DNA from: Bacteroidales bacterium
GTDB taxonomy: Bacteria; Bacteroidota; Bacteroidia; Bacteroidales; JAFGUD01
NCBI GenBank assembly: GCA_016938685.1
Contig: JAFGUD010000381.1
Span: 1 to 37,436, forward strand
Length of the DNA: 37,436 bases
Reading direction: 5' to 3'
Positions 16,584 to 24,356 of this stretch are shown here, piece after piece (position 1 is the first letter of the stretch; each line of letters starts with the position of its first letter). Made by a program: the position numbers and the translations under genes. The notes under the pieces were generated by a model. It saw nothing but the letters and a program-made list of their open reading frames with translations, was not told the DNA's origin and did not search any database.

Positions 16584-17408
16584 CTAATTACTTAGGGAAT
16601 AAACATAACTTTTAATTTTTTCTGTCCATTCAACATGAGATTTTTTTGATTCTTTTATTTCACTCCAACAAATGGTTTTTCCAATTTTCATATCCAAAGT
16701 AATACCTCTTTGTTTCATCATTTCCTGAGGTAATAATATTGTTTCAAAATAAGTTTTAAATCCGAAAAATTTACGAATTTTTGCAGTTCGGTAAAACTTA
16801 TTAGAATTTTGTCCGCTGATATAAACCGGCACAATATCTCTTTTATATTCAACTGCTTTTGAAACAAATGTTTTTTGCCATTGAGGGTCTATTATATTAC
16901 CGTTAATTTTTCTTGAAACTTCACCTGCAGGAAAAATCATCATTTGAGCATCAGTTTCAAAAGCCTCGTTAACTTTTTTAATTTTATCCTTTGTATTTTG
17001 TCCAAAAACATTTATTCCAACAATCAAAGAATGTAAATTAGGAATATTTTCAAAAAGTTCGTTTGAGGGAGAAACAACCTTTCCTTGCACATTATCAACC
17101 AAGTACAAAAAGCTAAGAGCATCTACCGCTCCCAATGGATGATTTGCTATGTATACATGTTTTTTTGTTTTATCAACATTTTCCTGTCCGGTAATATTGA
17201 TTGTCACTTTAAATTCCTCAAAAAGCAAAGCTTTAACAAACTCCATTCCTTCTAAGTGTTTGTAATTTTGATAAGCATCGTTCATGCTTTTTTCTCTAAT
17301 TGTATGAGCTAATGCTTTGACTACAAAATTAGGCAAGTTTCTTATAAATTTATTTTTGCTTTTTCGCAATCCAGCCTTTAAATCTATTATTTTTATATAA
17401 TCTTCCAT
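16584..17408 (-). CDS. PlsC-like lysophospholipid/aminolipid acyltransferase (GlsA/OlsA-like)
   Basis: 274 residues. The acyltransferase motif I NHPLGAVD (89-96; His90, Asp96) and motif III FPAGEVSRK (159-167) are present, along with PVYISGQNS near 196. The N-terminal 70 residues are helical and basic. Sequence blocks near IDPQWQKTFVSKAVEYKRDIVPVY and LLPQEMMKQRG resemble the Bacteroidota O-acyltransferases that complete glycine or ornithine lipids (GlsA) rather than the general PlsC. Either that or an ordinary 1-acyl-glycerol-3-phosphate acyltransferase is possible; a GlsB-like N-acyltransferase is not in the window. It follows birA by 9 bases, so the two are likely one transcript. Confidence 0.87.
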   Translation of the reverse strand: MEDYIKIIDLKAGLRKSKNKFIRNLPNFVVKALAHTIREKSMNDAYQNYKHLEGMEFVKALLFEEFKVTINITGQENVDKTKKHVYIANHPLGAVDALSFLYLVDNVQGKVVSPSNELFENIPNLHSLIVGINVFGQNTKDKIKKVNEAFETDAQMMIFPAGEVSRKINGNIIDPQWQKTFVSKAVEYKRDIVPVYISGQNSNKFYRTAKIRKFFGFKTYFETILLPQEMMKQRGITLDMKIGKTICWSEIKESKKSHVEWTEKIKSYVYSLSN

Positions 17409-17417
17409 AAAAACTCT

Positions 17418-18158
17418 TTATAAAACCAATTCAACTTCTTTGAATCCGAATTTACGTTGTTCTCCTGTTTTTAATTTGACAATAAGTCTGCCAAATTCGT
17501 CTATTTCATGTATTTTAGCATCAAATTCACCATTAGAATCTCTATATCGCAAGTAATCATCTTTTCCAAGTAAATAATTCATGTATTCTAAGTTGATAAA
17601 ATTATAATTTTTTTCTGAGCAATAAAACTTTAATTCATCAAAAAAAGTTAAGAAAACATCTAGCTCTTTTTTAACGTCAAATAAGACTTTTTTTTCAAGA
17701 GATAATGATGTTGCATTTAACTCATTACCAAACTCTAATTGATTGATATTAAACCCAATACCAATAATAGAATCACTTATTTTTGAACCAATTATTGAAT
17801 TTTCGATAAGTATTCCTGCAATTTTTTTCTTGTTTACTAAAATATCGTTAGGCCATTTTATTTGGGCATCAATTTTAAGATTTTTCAAGTAATTAATCAA
17901 ACTAAAAGAGACCATTTTTGAAATAATAAATTGATTTTTAGCTTCAATTTGAGGACAAAAAATAATACTGAAAGTCAAATTTTCATTTTTTTTACTCTCC
18001 CAACTATTTTGGTAAGCACCTCTACCTGCCGTCTGATAGTCCGCTAGAACAATAGTATTACACAACGAACTGTCAGAAGTTGCTTCTAAAAGATTATGAG
18101 CGTAATTATTTGTAGAATCAACTTCCGGCAGTTCAATTATTTTATAATTTGTATTCAA
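17418..18158 (-). CDS. birA: Biotin--[acetyl-CoA carboxylase] ligase
   Basis: 246 residues. It activates biotin with ATP and attaches it to the carrier lysine of acetyl-CoA carboxylase. The substrate-binding loop is GRGAYQNSW (45-53, the GRG..R.W equivalent), with KWPND at 101-105 and IGIGFNIN at 132-139. The N-terminal DNA-binding domain of E. coli BirA is absent, so this is a monofunctional (class I) ligase without repressor role. Residues 205-246 form the short C-terminal SH3-like domain (IHEIDEFGRLIVKLKTGE). It starts the birA-acyltransferase pair, and the upstream intergenic region carries the second GTTAAC repeat cluster. Confidence 0.95.
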   Translation of the reverse strand: MNTNYKIIELPEVDSTNNYAHNLLEATSDSSLCNTIVLADYQTAGRGAYQNSWESKKNENLTFSIIFCPQIEAKNQFIISKMVSFSLINYLKNLKIDAQIKWPNDILVNKKKIAGILIENSIIGSKISDSIIGIGFNINQLEFGNELNATSLSLEKKVLFDVKKELDVFLTFFDELKFYCSEKNYNFINLEYMNYLLGKDDYLRYRDSNGEFDAKIHEIDEFGRLIVKLKTGEQRKFGFKEVELVL

Positions 18159-18210
18159 ATTTATTTCTATTGATTTTTCTTAGAGCTATAAATATACAAC
18201 GAAGTATAAA

Positions 18211-18275
18211 CAGGTTACTGGTTAACTTGTCAACTGGCAACTGGTTAACTCGATAACTGGTCAACTGGTTAACTA
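18211..18275. repeat. Cluster of GTTAAC-centred short repeats (copy 2)
   Basis: About 65 bases of CAGGTTACTGGTTAACTTG-like units: ACTGGTTAACT appears three times with GTCAACTGG and GATAACTGG variants. It fills the gap between the DUF4197 gene stop and the birA start, and is built from the same word as 8328-8397. Confidence 0.75.
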
Positions 18276-18277
18276 AC

Positions 18278-19072
18278 TTACTCTTCATACACATATCCAA
18301 AAACTTTTTCCAGAATATCACTTGCCCAAGCATAAGGATCGTTTCTTATTGCTTTTTCCTGATTTCCAACGAAAAGAAATAATCCATCTAATCCTTTATC
18401 AGCAGAATAAGCGCTTAAATCAACCTCTTCAATAGTAGCAAAACCTAGAATAACAATGTAATTATTATAAAACCACAACAAAGTTGCCCATGCGTCATTT
18501 GCGGAAAAACCTAAGCCTAAATCTTTGCTTAGAGCTAAATTAATTTTGGGTTCGTACAGACTAAACAATTCATCTCTTGTCATATACGACATAAAATGAG
18601 TTGCTGCTAATGAATCAAAACTGATAGAAGTATCCTGCGAAACCGAATAAACATCATTTCCCTGCAAAATATTTAAACCATCAGAAATAGTCATGCTGGT
18701 AATAGCATTAACAAATATCGGTTTAGCATCATCAGCAACATCTTCTGCTGCTCTATTGATAGCCAAAACAACACTATCAATTTTTTTCTGCAAAGCAACA
18801 TCAAGCCCCAATGCAACAACAGAAGGATTTTCAAGAGCATCAAAAATTGCATCTGCTTCGGGAGGTAATAATATTTTCACTAATTCGTTGCCATAATAGC
18901 CATTTACCAAATTCAAATCAGAACAAGCTGTATCTGTACCTATTTCAAGTGCAGTTTTTAACCCTTGAACTATTTCATCTTCAGTTAAACCTTCTTCTGT
19001 TAATAAATCACAAGAATTGAAAAACAAAAAAAAGGAAAAAACCGTAAGTATCAGAACTGAAATTCGTTTCAT
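18278..19072 (-). CDS. DUF4197-family lipoprotein
   Basis: 264 residues. A lipoprotein signal ends in NSC-D with Cys21, then LLTEEGLTEDEIVQGLKTALEIGTDTA, the DUF4197 opening pattern (LT..EI..GLK.AL..G). The domain is alpha-helical, with a typical KILLPPEADAIFDAL block and an acidic, aromatic end. The family is common in marine Bacteroidota and Proteobacteria and has no assigned function. A textbook promoter lies 33 bases upstream. The lipobox predicts attachment to the periplasmic side of a membrane. Confidence 0.88.
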   Translation of the reverse strand: MKRISVLILTVFSFFLFFNSCDLLTEEGLTEDEIVQGLKTALEIGTDTACSDLNLVNGYYGNELVKILLPPEADAIFDALENPSVVALGLDVALQKKIDSVVLAINRAAEDVADDAKPIFVNAITSMTISDGLNILQGNDVYSVSQDTSISFDSLAATHFMSYMTRDELFSLYEPKINLALSKDLGLGFSANDAWATLLWFYNNYIVILGFATIEEVDLSAYSADKGLDGLFLFVGNQEKAIRNDPYAWASDILEKVFGYVYEE

Positions 19073-19104
19073 TTTTTTAAATTTTAATTTTGAAAAACTA
19101 TTTT

Positions 19105-19136
19105 CAAATGTACGAAAATTTTCTTTACTTTACAAA
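19105..19136 (-). promoter_or_regulatory. Bacteroidota-type promoter for the DUF4197 gene
   Basis: Minus strand TTTG (19133-19136), 20-base spacer, TACATTTG (19105-19112): full match at both elements. Confidence 0.65.
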
Positions 19137-19162
19137 CCGAATTGTTGAATATTACCAGATAA

Positions 19163-19633
19163 ATGCGATACTTTTTTACACATCTTACTGAAACAGAGCG
19201 AACAGAATCACTTTTACCCAAAGAACGTTTTAACGAGGTACTTGTTAGTTCTATTGCTAAAAAACTTCGCAATTCTTATATCCATAATATTACTCACCAC
19301 GAAAAAAAAATCAATTTTTCTGCACCGGTTTTTAGATTTGTTTGGAATGGTTTTAATTTGTTTAATCCTATTTCAAAAGGTGAAATTTCTCTAAAAAATA
19401 TAGGCAGAGGCACTTATATTTCGTACAAATTATTTTTCTGGGAATTTTTTATTTATTGTATGCTTTTCTCAATTATTCCTTTTATGGGCATTTTCCCGAA
19501 TAATTTTTTTAGATTTATTGTTTTGGGCATAATCTGGATGATTTATGCAATTAGTACTCTTATTGCTACCAACCGTTTTGAAATTTACCTAAAAAAGCTT
19601 GTTGACGAAATAAATTTGAACGTCAAAAAATAA
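19163..19633 (+). CDS. Small membrane protein of unknown function
   Basis: 156 residues, no family recognised. The first 85 residues are hydrophilic and basic with a short hydrophobic patch (APVFRFVWNGFNLFNPISKGE). Two adjacent membrane helices follow (about 90-112 FFWEFFIYCMLFSIIPFMG and 117-138 FFRFIVLGIIWMIYAIST), then an amphipathic end. It is divergent from the DUF4197 gene, with 90 bases between the starts. No clean promoter match was found on this side. It faces the feo operon across the 115-bp structured repeat, which may serve as its terminator. Confidence 0.6.
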   Translation: MRYFFTHLTETERTESLLPKERFNEVLVSSIAKKLRNSYIHNITHHEKKINFSAPVFRFVWNGFNLFNPISKGEISLKNIGRGTYISYKLFFWEFFIYCMLFSIIPFMGIFPNNFFRFIVLGIIWMIYAISTLIATNRFEIYLKKLVDEINLNVKK

Positions 19634-19712
19634 AACTTTCTTAGATTTTGTAAAGTTATAAAGTTCTTAAAGTAAAAAGTTGGATTCCTGAAAATCAACA
19701 CTTTATTTCATC

Positions 19713-19827
19713 TATACCGAAATGCTTTAAAAAATCCGATTTCATTTTCTTAAAATCGGTTTTAAAGTCAATCGGCAAAACAACTTGTGAAAAATAATTC
19801 TCGGAATTATTTTAACAATTTGGTATA
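19713..19827. repeat. Structured intergenic repeat element, complete copy (about 115 bp)
   Basis: The ends are imperfect inverted repeats: TATACCGAAATG (19713-19724) and CAATTTGGTATA (19816-19827). Inside are two hairpins: CCGATTT/AAATCGG (19736-19742 with 19753-19759), and a perfect 10-bp stem AAAATAATTC/GAATTATTTT (19791-19800 with 19804-19813) with a 3-base loop. Bases 19746-19829 recur inverted at 37353-37436 with two mismatches in 84. No ORF. The palindromic TA ends would fit a MITE with TA target duplication, but that cannot be proved from two copies. Confidence 0.8.
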
Positions 19828-19872
19828 AATAACTAAATTATTTCTTTACAGTTACTTAGTGTTTCATAATAC

Positions 19873-20082
19873 TTATGACTTCTGAATGTTCTTAGATGAA
19901 TAATTTTCAAATTTAATTCCACCTCCTGCAATTGGACAGCCCTTACATGAACCTGTACTGCAGCCTGAACATGGTGAGTTTTTGCCTATTTTATTTGCAT
20001 CACTAAAAAACTTAAATATTTTGTAAATAAAATAGCTAAACGTTAATACTAAAATTATATATGTTATTATTTCTTGAAACAT
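19873..20082 (-). CDS. FeoB-associated Cys-rich membrane protein
   Basis: 69 residues. One membrane helix (about 5-25) is followed by a short linker and a cysteine cluster SPCSGCSTGSCKGC (residues 36-49), the mark of the small FeoB-associated protein found beside feoB in many bacteria. It begins 22 bases after the feoAB stop on the same strand, so the two are surely co-transcribed. It probably assists ferrous iron transport or senses iron or an Fe-S cluster, in the position occupied by FeoC elsewhere. The mechanism is unknown. Confidence 0.9.
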   Translation of the reverse strand: MFQEIITYIILVLTFSYFIYKIFKFFSDANKIGKNSPCSGCSTGSCKGCPIAGGGIKFENYSSKNIQKS

Positions 20083-20104
20083 GGTATTTAGTTTAAAAAG
20101 TGTT

Positions 20105-22615
20105 TTAGAGTGAAAGAAAAAGATTACCTATTTGATAAACAGCAAAAGCCGCTATCCATGCCAATGCTGTTGTATAACCTACCATAAACAACGCCCATTT
20201 CCAACTTCCGCTTTCTTTTTTTACAGCAGCAATTGTTGCAATACACGGAAAATAAATTAAAACAAAAACCAAAAAAGCCAACGCTGTTACAGGAGTAAAA
20301 ATTTTCTTCCCCGCTCTTTTGCCCGATTCGTAAGTTGCCGATCGAAGTGTTTCTGTTAAATTTTGCTCATCTACAGACTGATAAAGCACACCTAAAGTGC
20401 TAACAACAATCTCTTTGGCTGATACTCCACTAATTACGCCAACTGTCATTTTCCAGTCAAACCCCAGAGGTCGCATAATTGGTTCAAAAAAGTGACCAAT
20501 CATTCCAATAAACGATTTTGCCTGACGTTCTGCTTCAAATTCATGTTGTAATTTCACAATTACGCCTTCAATGCTGTCTTTTGCAACTTGTCGCTCATTA
20601 TCAGGCAATTGCATAACCATTAAATCATATTTATTTTGAATATTGTCGATTTTTGATTGATATTCCTGCTCAATTTTTTTGTGTCTTGGGAAATAACCTA
20701 ATGCCCAAACAATGATGCTTGCAATCAAAATAACACCGCCCATTTTTTTCAAATATGAACGACCTTTGTGCCAAACGTGTTTAAAAATAACTTTAATCGT
20801 AGGCATTCTGTAGGGAGGTAATTCCATTACAAAAGGAGCTTCTTTTGACTTAAAAATAGTTTTTTTGAATAATACTGCCATTAAAATAGCTATTATTATC
20901 CCTGTAAAATAAACTCCAAACAAAACAGTTCCGGCATTTTTCGGAAAAACTGTTCCGGCAATTAACAAATATATTGGCAAACGTGCACTGCACGACATAA
21001 ATGGATTTATTAGCATTGTCAAAAGTCTGTCGCCTCTATTTTCAATAGTTCGGGTTGACATGATAGCCGGCACATTGCAACCAAATCCCATTAACATTGG
21101 AATAAAAGATTTTCCGTGAAGCCCGATTTTGTGCATCAATTTATCCATAATAAAAGCTACACGCGCCATATAACCTGTGTCTTCCATCAAAGAAATAAAC
21201 AAAAACAAAATCAATATATTAGGTAAAAAAACAATCACACTGCCAACTCCCTGAATAATTCCGTCAACTATTAAATCTTTCAACATTCCATTAGGCATAA
21301 AACTCTCAAATAACAAAGCTGTATTTTGCACAATCCAATCTATCCAACGCATTGGAAATTCGCCCAGTTTAAAAGTGCTGACAAACATCAGATAAAGAAA
21401 AAAAAGAAAAATCGGGAACCCCCATATTTTATGAGTAATAAGAACATCAATCGCTTTGGTTGTTTTGAAACGATCAATTGTACCGTTCTTATAAGTTTCG
21501 TGCAAAGCACCGGCGATAAAGCCATATCTTGCATCAGTTATCAGCGTATCAGTATCTTCACGCAAATTATCTTTCAATAATTCAGCTTTATTTTTGGTTT
21601 GTTGAAGAATGGCATTTGCATTCCGGCATTTTGATATAATTTGCTGTACATCTGTGTCTTTTTCCAATAATTTAATAGCTAAAAATCTCGAAGAGATATT
21701 ATCTATAAGCCATTGATTTTCACGTATTTTAATATTTTTCTGAATACTTTTTATAGCATTTTCAGTTTCTTTTCCATAGTTGATGTGAATATGTCTTTGG
21801 CAAGTAGCTTTGTCTTCGTAAACATCAATTACTTTTTTAAAAAGCTCTTCAATTCCAAAACCTTTTGCGGCAACAGTTGGAACAATAGGTATTCCAAGAA
21901 GAGTTGACAACATTTTAATGTCTAATTTAGCACCTTTCTTTTCAAGTTCATCGTACATATTAAGAGCAATAACTACTTTTATATCCATGTCGATAAGCTG
22001 AGATGAAAGATATAAATTTCGTTCAAGATTTGACGCATCAACCACATTTACAACCACATCAGGCATTTTATCGGTTATATGTTTCCTAACAAAAAGTTCT
22101 TCGGGCGAAAATGCACTTAAAGAATATGTTCCGGGTAAATCTGTAATATTAAATTTATAGTTATCAATTGAATAATGCCCTGTTTTCGAGTCAATTGTAA
22201 CTCCGCTGTAATTTCCTACATGTTCGTCTGTTCCGGCAGCATGATTAAAAAGTGTAGTTTTGCCACAATTTGGGTTTCCAACAAGGGCAACATTTATTTC
22301 CATACTTTTCTGAATGGCAATTTTTCTCCATGCGGCTTCATTAGTTTCCAAAGTTCCATTTGAGGGCAGAGAAATCTGTTCATTTACTTCATCAAAAAGA
22401 AGAATTTCGACAAGATTTGCTTCACTTTTGCGCAAAGAAACCTCGTAATCCATAATATTGTATTCAATAGGATCTTTGAGCGGAGCATATTTAGTCACAC
22501 GGACTTCTTTGCCTCGCACAAAACCCATTTCAATCAATCTTTTACGAAAAGCACCACGTCCGATAACTTTCGTAATAATCCCCCTTTCGCCTTCTTTTAG
22601 TTCTGATAAACGCAT
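20105..22615 (-). CDS. feoB: Ferrous iron transporter, FeoA-FeoB fusion
   Basis: 836 residues. Residues 1-74 are a FeoA (SH3-like) domain (LSELKEGERGIITKV, MGFVRGKEVRV), joined by a linker to FeoB. The G domain has G1 GNPNCGKT (113-120), G3 DLPG (159-162) and G4 NMYD (219-222; Tyr stands where Lys is more usual). The membrane part starts near 395 and includes two Gate repeats, with FGCNVPAIMSTRTIENR between helices and the second Gate near GVSAKEIVVSTLGVLYQS. It imports Fe2+ across the inner membrane. Fused FeoAB is the ordinary Bacteroidota form. It heads a two-gene operon with the Cys-rich partner. A palindrome upstream could be its regulatory site. Confidence 0.96.
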   Translation of the reverse strand: MRLSELKEGERGIITKVIGRGAFRKRLIEMGFVRGKEVRVTKYAPLKDPIEYNIMDYEVSLRKSEANLVEILLFDEVNEQISLPSNGTLETNEAAWRKIAIQKSMEINVALVGNPNCGKTTLFNHAAGTDEHVGNYSGVTIDSKTGHYSIDNYKFNITDLPGTYSLSAFSPEELFVRKHITDKMPDVVVNVVDASNLERNLYLSSQLIDMDIKVVIALNMYDELEKKGAKLDIKMLSTLLGIPIVPTVAAKGFGIEELFKKVIDVYEDKATCQRHIHINYGKETENAIKSIQKNIKIRENQWLIDNISSRFLAIKLLEKDTDVQQIISKCRNANAILQQTKNKAELLKDNLREDTDTLITDARYGFIAGALHETYKNGTIDRFKTTKAIDVLITHKIWGFPIFLFFLYLMFVSTFKLGEFPMRWIDWIVQNTALLFESFMPNGMLKDLIVDGIIQGVGSVIVFLPNILILFLFISLMEDTGYMARVAFIMDKLMHKIGLHGKSFIPMLMGFGCNVPAIMSTRTIENRGDRLLTMLINPFMSCSARLPIYLLIAGTVFPKNAGTVLFGVYFTGIIIAILMAVLFKKTIFKSKEAPFVMELPPYRMPTIKVIFKHVWHKGRSYLKKMGGVILIASIIVWALGYFPRHKKIEQEYQSKIDNIQNKYDLMVMQLPDNERQVAKDSIEGVIVKLQHEFEAERQAKSFIGMIGHFFEPIMRPLGFDWKMTVGVISGVSAKEIVVSTLGVLYQSVDEQNLTETLRSATYESGKRAGKKIFTPVTALAFLVFVLIYFPCIATIAAVKKESGSWKWALFMVGYTTALAWIAAFAVYQIGNLFLSL

Positions 22616-22636
22616 TTGAAAAATTTTTCTTTAACA

Positions 22637-22669
22637 GCACAAAGAAAAACCAAAATCGAAATAATTTCA
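22637..22669 (-). promoter_or_regulatory. Probable feoAB promoter
   Basis: Minus strand ATTG, a 19-base spacer, then TTTCTTTG: -33 matches 3 of 4 and -7 matches 5 of 6 fixed positions. The ATG at 22615 is about 22 bases further. It abuts the palindrome at 22670-22687. Confidence 0.4.
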
Positions 22670-22687
22670 ATACCTATTAGTAGGTAT
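22670..22687. promoter_or_regulatory. Palindrome upstream of feoAB, possible operator
   Basis: ATACCTA-TTAG-TAGGTAT: 7-bp perfect arms with a 4-base centre, immediately upstream of the proposed -33 element. Its position and symmetry fit a dimeric metalloregulator site (Fur or DtxR/MntR type), though it does not match the E. coli Fur box. The regulator is not in the window. Confidence 0.4.
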
Positions 22688-22712
22688 AAAAAAAAGCAAG
22701 TTAAAAACTTGC
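22688..22712 (-). terminator. Terminator of the subtilase-like gene
   Basis: Minus strand: 7-bp perfect stem GCAAGTT/AACTTGC (22706-22712 with 22696-22702), loop of three, followed by eight Ts (22688-22695). It ends the transcript of the gene at 22757-23722 just before the feoAB control region. Confidence 0.85.
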
Positions 22713-22756
22713 CATTATTTTTTCATTTAAGAAACACTTTTAAACGAAATAATTTA

Positions 22757-23722
22757 TTAGTAAATTTTCAATCCTTTTGATTTCTCCTTAATTTCTTCGA
22801 TAGTTAAATTATTTTCGATTTGTTCGGCTACCCAAGCAACAATAATTGGTGCAGAAAAAGAAGTTCCTTCCATATAAACTTTTCTATCTTTATTGATTTT
22901 GTAAGTACCTTTTGCTAAAGCCCAGGTTTGAACATTTTTCCCGAAATTACTGAAATCAATTTTATCTCCTTTTTTGTCTAATCCACCAACGACAATAACA
23001 TTTGGGAAATCAATACATGCAGGAACAACAAAATTTTCATCAACATCTTTATTATCATTTCCGGCACCTAATACAAAAATAATATCAGAATATTTTTCAA
23101 AAATACCGTATAATCTCTCATGAAAAACTCTCATCCAATCAATCATACTCAAGAGATAAGATGAATCAAGTCCAATTTCCGGAAAAAATGTTTTAAAAAA
23201 ATCGAAATCTGCATACCAACTAACATTGACAACCTTAACATTCTGAGCATCAAAATATTCAACACATTTTCCCAATCCATCGCAAAATAAATTAACATCT
23301 TCCAAATAATTATTAGTTAATCTATTTTTAATATTTTTGAACATTTCCTCGTTAAACTGTCTTACGTAGTAAGTGTAAAATCCACCGCCAACTAATTCTA
23401 CATTATGATTGTATTTAACAATTGTAAAAGCAACAGCACTTCCGTGGAAATAATACATTGCAGAAGAATCGTCTGAATAAAAATAATGATTTACGGGTTT
23501 TTCGTATTGATCCAGACCAATCCCGTGAATATCGTCAATGTATCCGTTTTTATCGTCATCTAAACCGTTTAGTATTTCGTTTTTATTTGTAAATACGTTA
23601 GAATCAGGCACAACTTGGACATCAAAAAACTCCCAAACACCTACTCTAACTTTTTCGTTTTGACAAAATGCTTTTAATGAAAAAAACATCAAAAAAGCGA
23701 AAAAAATTATTGAAGACTTCAT
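22757..23722 (-). CDS. Secreted subtilase (S8)-like protein with altered catalytic Asp site
   Basis: 321 residues. A signal peptide (about 1-20, LKAFCQ) precedes an S8-like domain. Recognisable blocks: NKNEILNGLDDDKNGYIDDIHG (47-67), typical of Bacteroidota subtilases; His93 in FHGSAVAF (the HGTHVAG equivalent); oxyanion Asn222 in VLGAGND; and Ser288 in GTSFSAP. The first block, normally V.VIDSGID with the catalytic Asp, reads VRVGVWEFFD (25-34), with Trp/Glu where Asp is expected. Either a shifted Asp34 serves, or the protein is a pseudoprotease. It is short for a secreted subtilase and has no pro-domain or sorting domain. It follows the LuxR-type gene by 50 AT-rich bases and has its own terminator. 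Confidence 0.8.
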   Translation of the reverse strand: MKSSIIFFAFLMFFSLKAFCQNEKVRVGVWEFFDVQVVPDSNVFTNKNEILNGLDDDKNGYIDDIHGIGLDQYEKPVNHYFYSDDSSAMYYFHGSAVAFTIVKYNHNVELVGGGFYTYYVRQFNEEMFKNIKNRLTNNYLEDVNLFCDGLGKCVEYFDAQNVKVVNVSWYADFDFFKTFFPEIGLDSSYLLSMIDWMRVFHERLYGIFEKYSDIIFVLGAGNDNKDVDENFVVPACIDFPNVIVVGGLDKKGDKIDFSNFGKNVQTWALAKGTYKINKDRKVYMEGTSFSAPIIVAWVAEQIENNLTIEEIKEKSKGLKIY

Positions 23723-23772
23723 AGTTGTTTTTTTAAAAAATTACATGTAATTAAAATATTTTAATTATATAT

Positions 23773-24351
23773 TTATGTTTTATCATCAATTGATATTATA
23801 CCATTCAAAACGGCATATATAGTAAGCCCCGAAATAGTTTTTATTCCCAATTTGTTGGAAATATTTTTTCGGTGAGTAATTACAGTATGAACGCTAAGAA
23901 ACAGTTTATCAGCTATTTCTTTGTTTGTAAAACCAAGTGCCACAAGTTTTATAATCTCTTTTTCCCTTTCAGAAATTTCAGAATTATCCTGATTTTCGAT
24001 TTTTTCTTTAAAAATATCTACAAAATGTGCGTTAATTTCATCTTTACTTTGCCAGGTTGAAAAGCGTTTTACAATATTCAGATTTGGCGCAAAACTACAA
24101 TCTTCTTTACCTATCAAAATGACTTGTGTATTATCAAGCAAGCCTAATAATTTTTTATCAGTCAAGAGATGAATAATTTTTCCATTAGTTATAAAAAAAT
24201 CGAAATGCTCATTTTTCAGAGCTTTTATAAGTTCATTTTCAGATAATCCACGCCGAAAAACAATATTAAAATTTAACTCCTTCAGAATAGAAGAAATTCC
24301 TTTGTTTAGCATATAACCGGCAGTGTAAATTATTACTTTTTTCTGTTCCAT
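23773..24351 (-). CDS. LuxR-type transcriptional regulator with pseudo-receiver domain
   Basis: 192 residues. The C-terminal 65 residues are a LuxR/FixJ helix-turn-helix (SEREKEIIKLVALGFTNKEIADKLFLSVHTVITHRKN split over 127-165). The N-terminal 110 residues have the length and strand pattern of a receiver, but the phosphoacceptor Asp is replaced: the usual D-x4-D stretch reads FDFFITNGK, with Asn56 in place. No acidic pair is present near the N-terminus. It therefore probably responds to something other than phosphorylation. Its gene starts 5 bases after the RIC-like gene stop, so the pair is one operon and the regulator likely controls, or is controlled with, the diiron protein. Confidence 0.88.
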   Translation of the reverse strand: MEQKKVIIYTAGYMLNKGISSILKELNFNIVFRRGLSENELIKALKNEHFDFFITNGKIIHLLTDKKLLGLLDNTQVILIGKEDCSFAPNLNIVKRFSTWQSKDEINAHFVDIFKEKIENQDNSEISEREKEIIKLVALGFTNKEIADKLFLSVHTVITHRKNISNKLGIKTISGLTIYAVLNGIISIDDKT

Positions 24352-24356
24352 CTATG

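Noticed and set aside
18142-18333. 63-residue minus-strand frame across the GTTAAC repeats
   Set aside because: It consists mostly of translated repeat (QLTSYRVNQLPVD) and overlaps the DUF4197 3' end and the birA start in another frame.
19713-19827. tRNA or small RNA gene
   Set aside because: No cloverleaf or anticodon stem arrangement; the hairpins are explained by the repeat element, and the inverted copy elsewhere supports a repeat.
23739-23764. Operators before the subtilase-like gene (AATTACATGTAATT and TTAAAATATTTTAA palindromes)
   Set aside because: The tract is almost pure A/T, where short palindromes are expected by chance; no supporting second copy.
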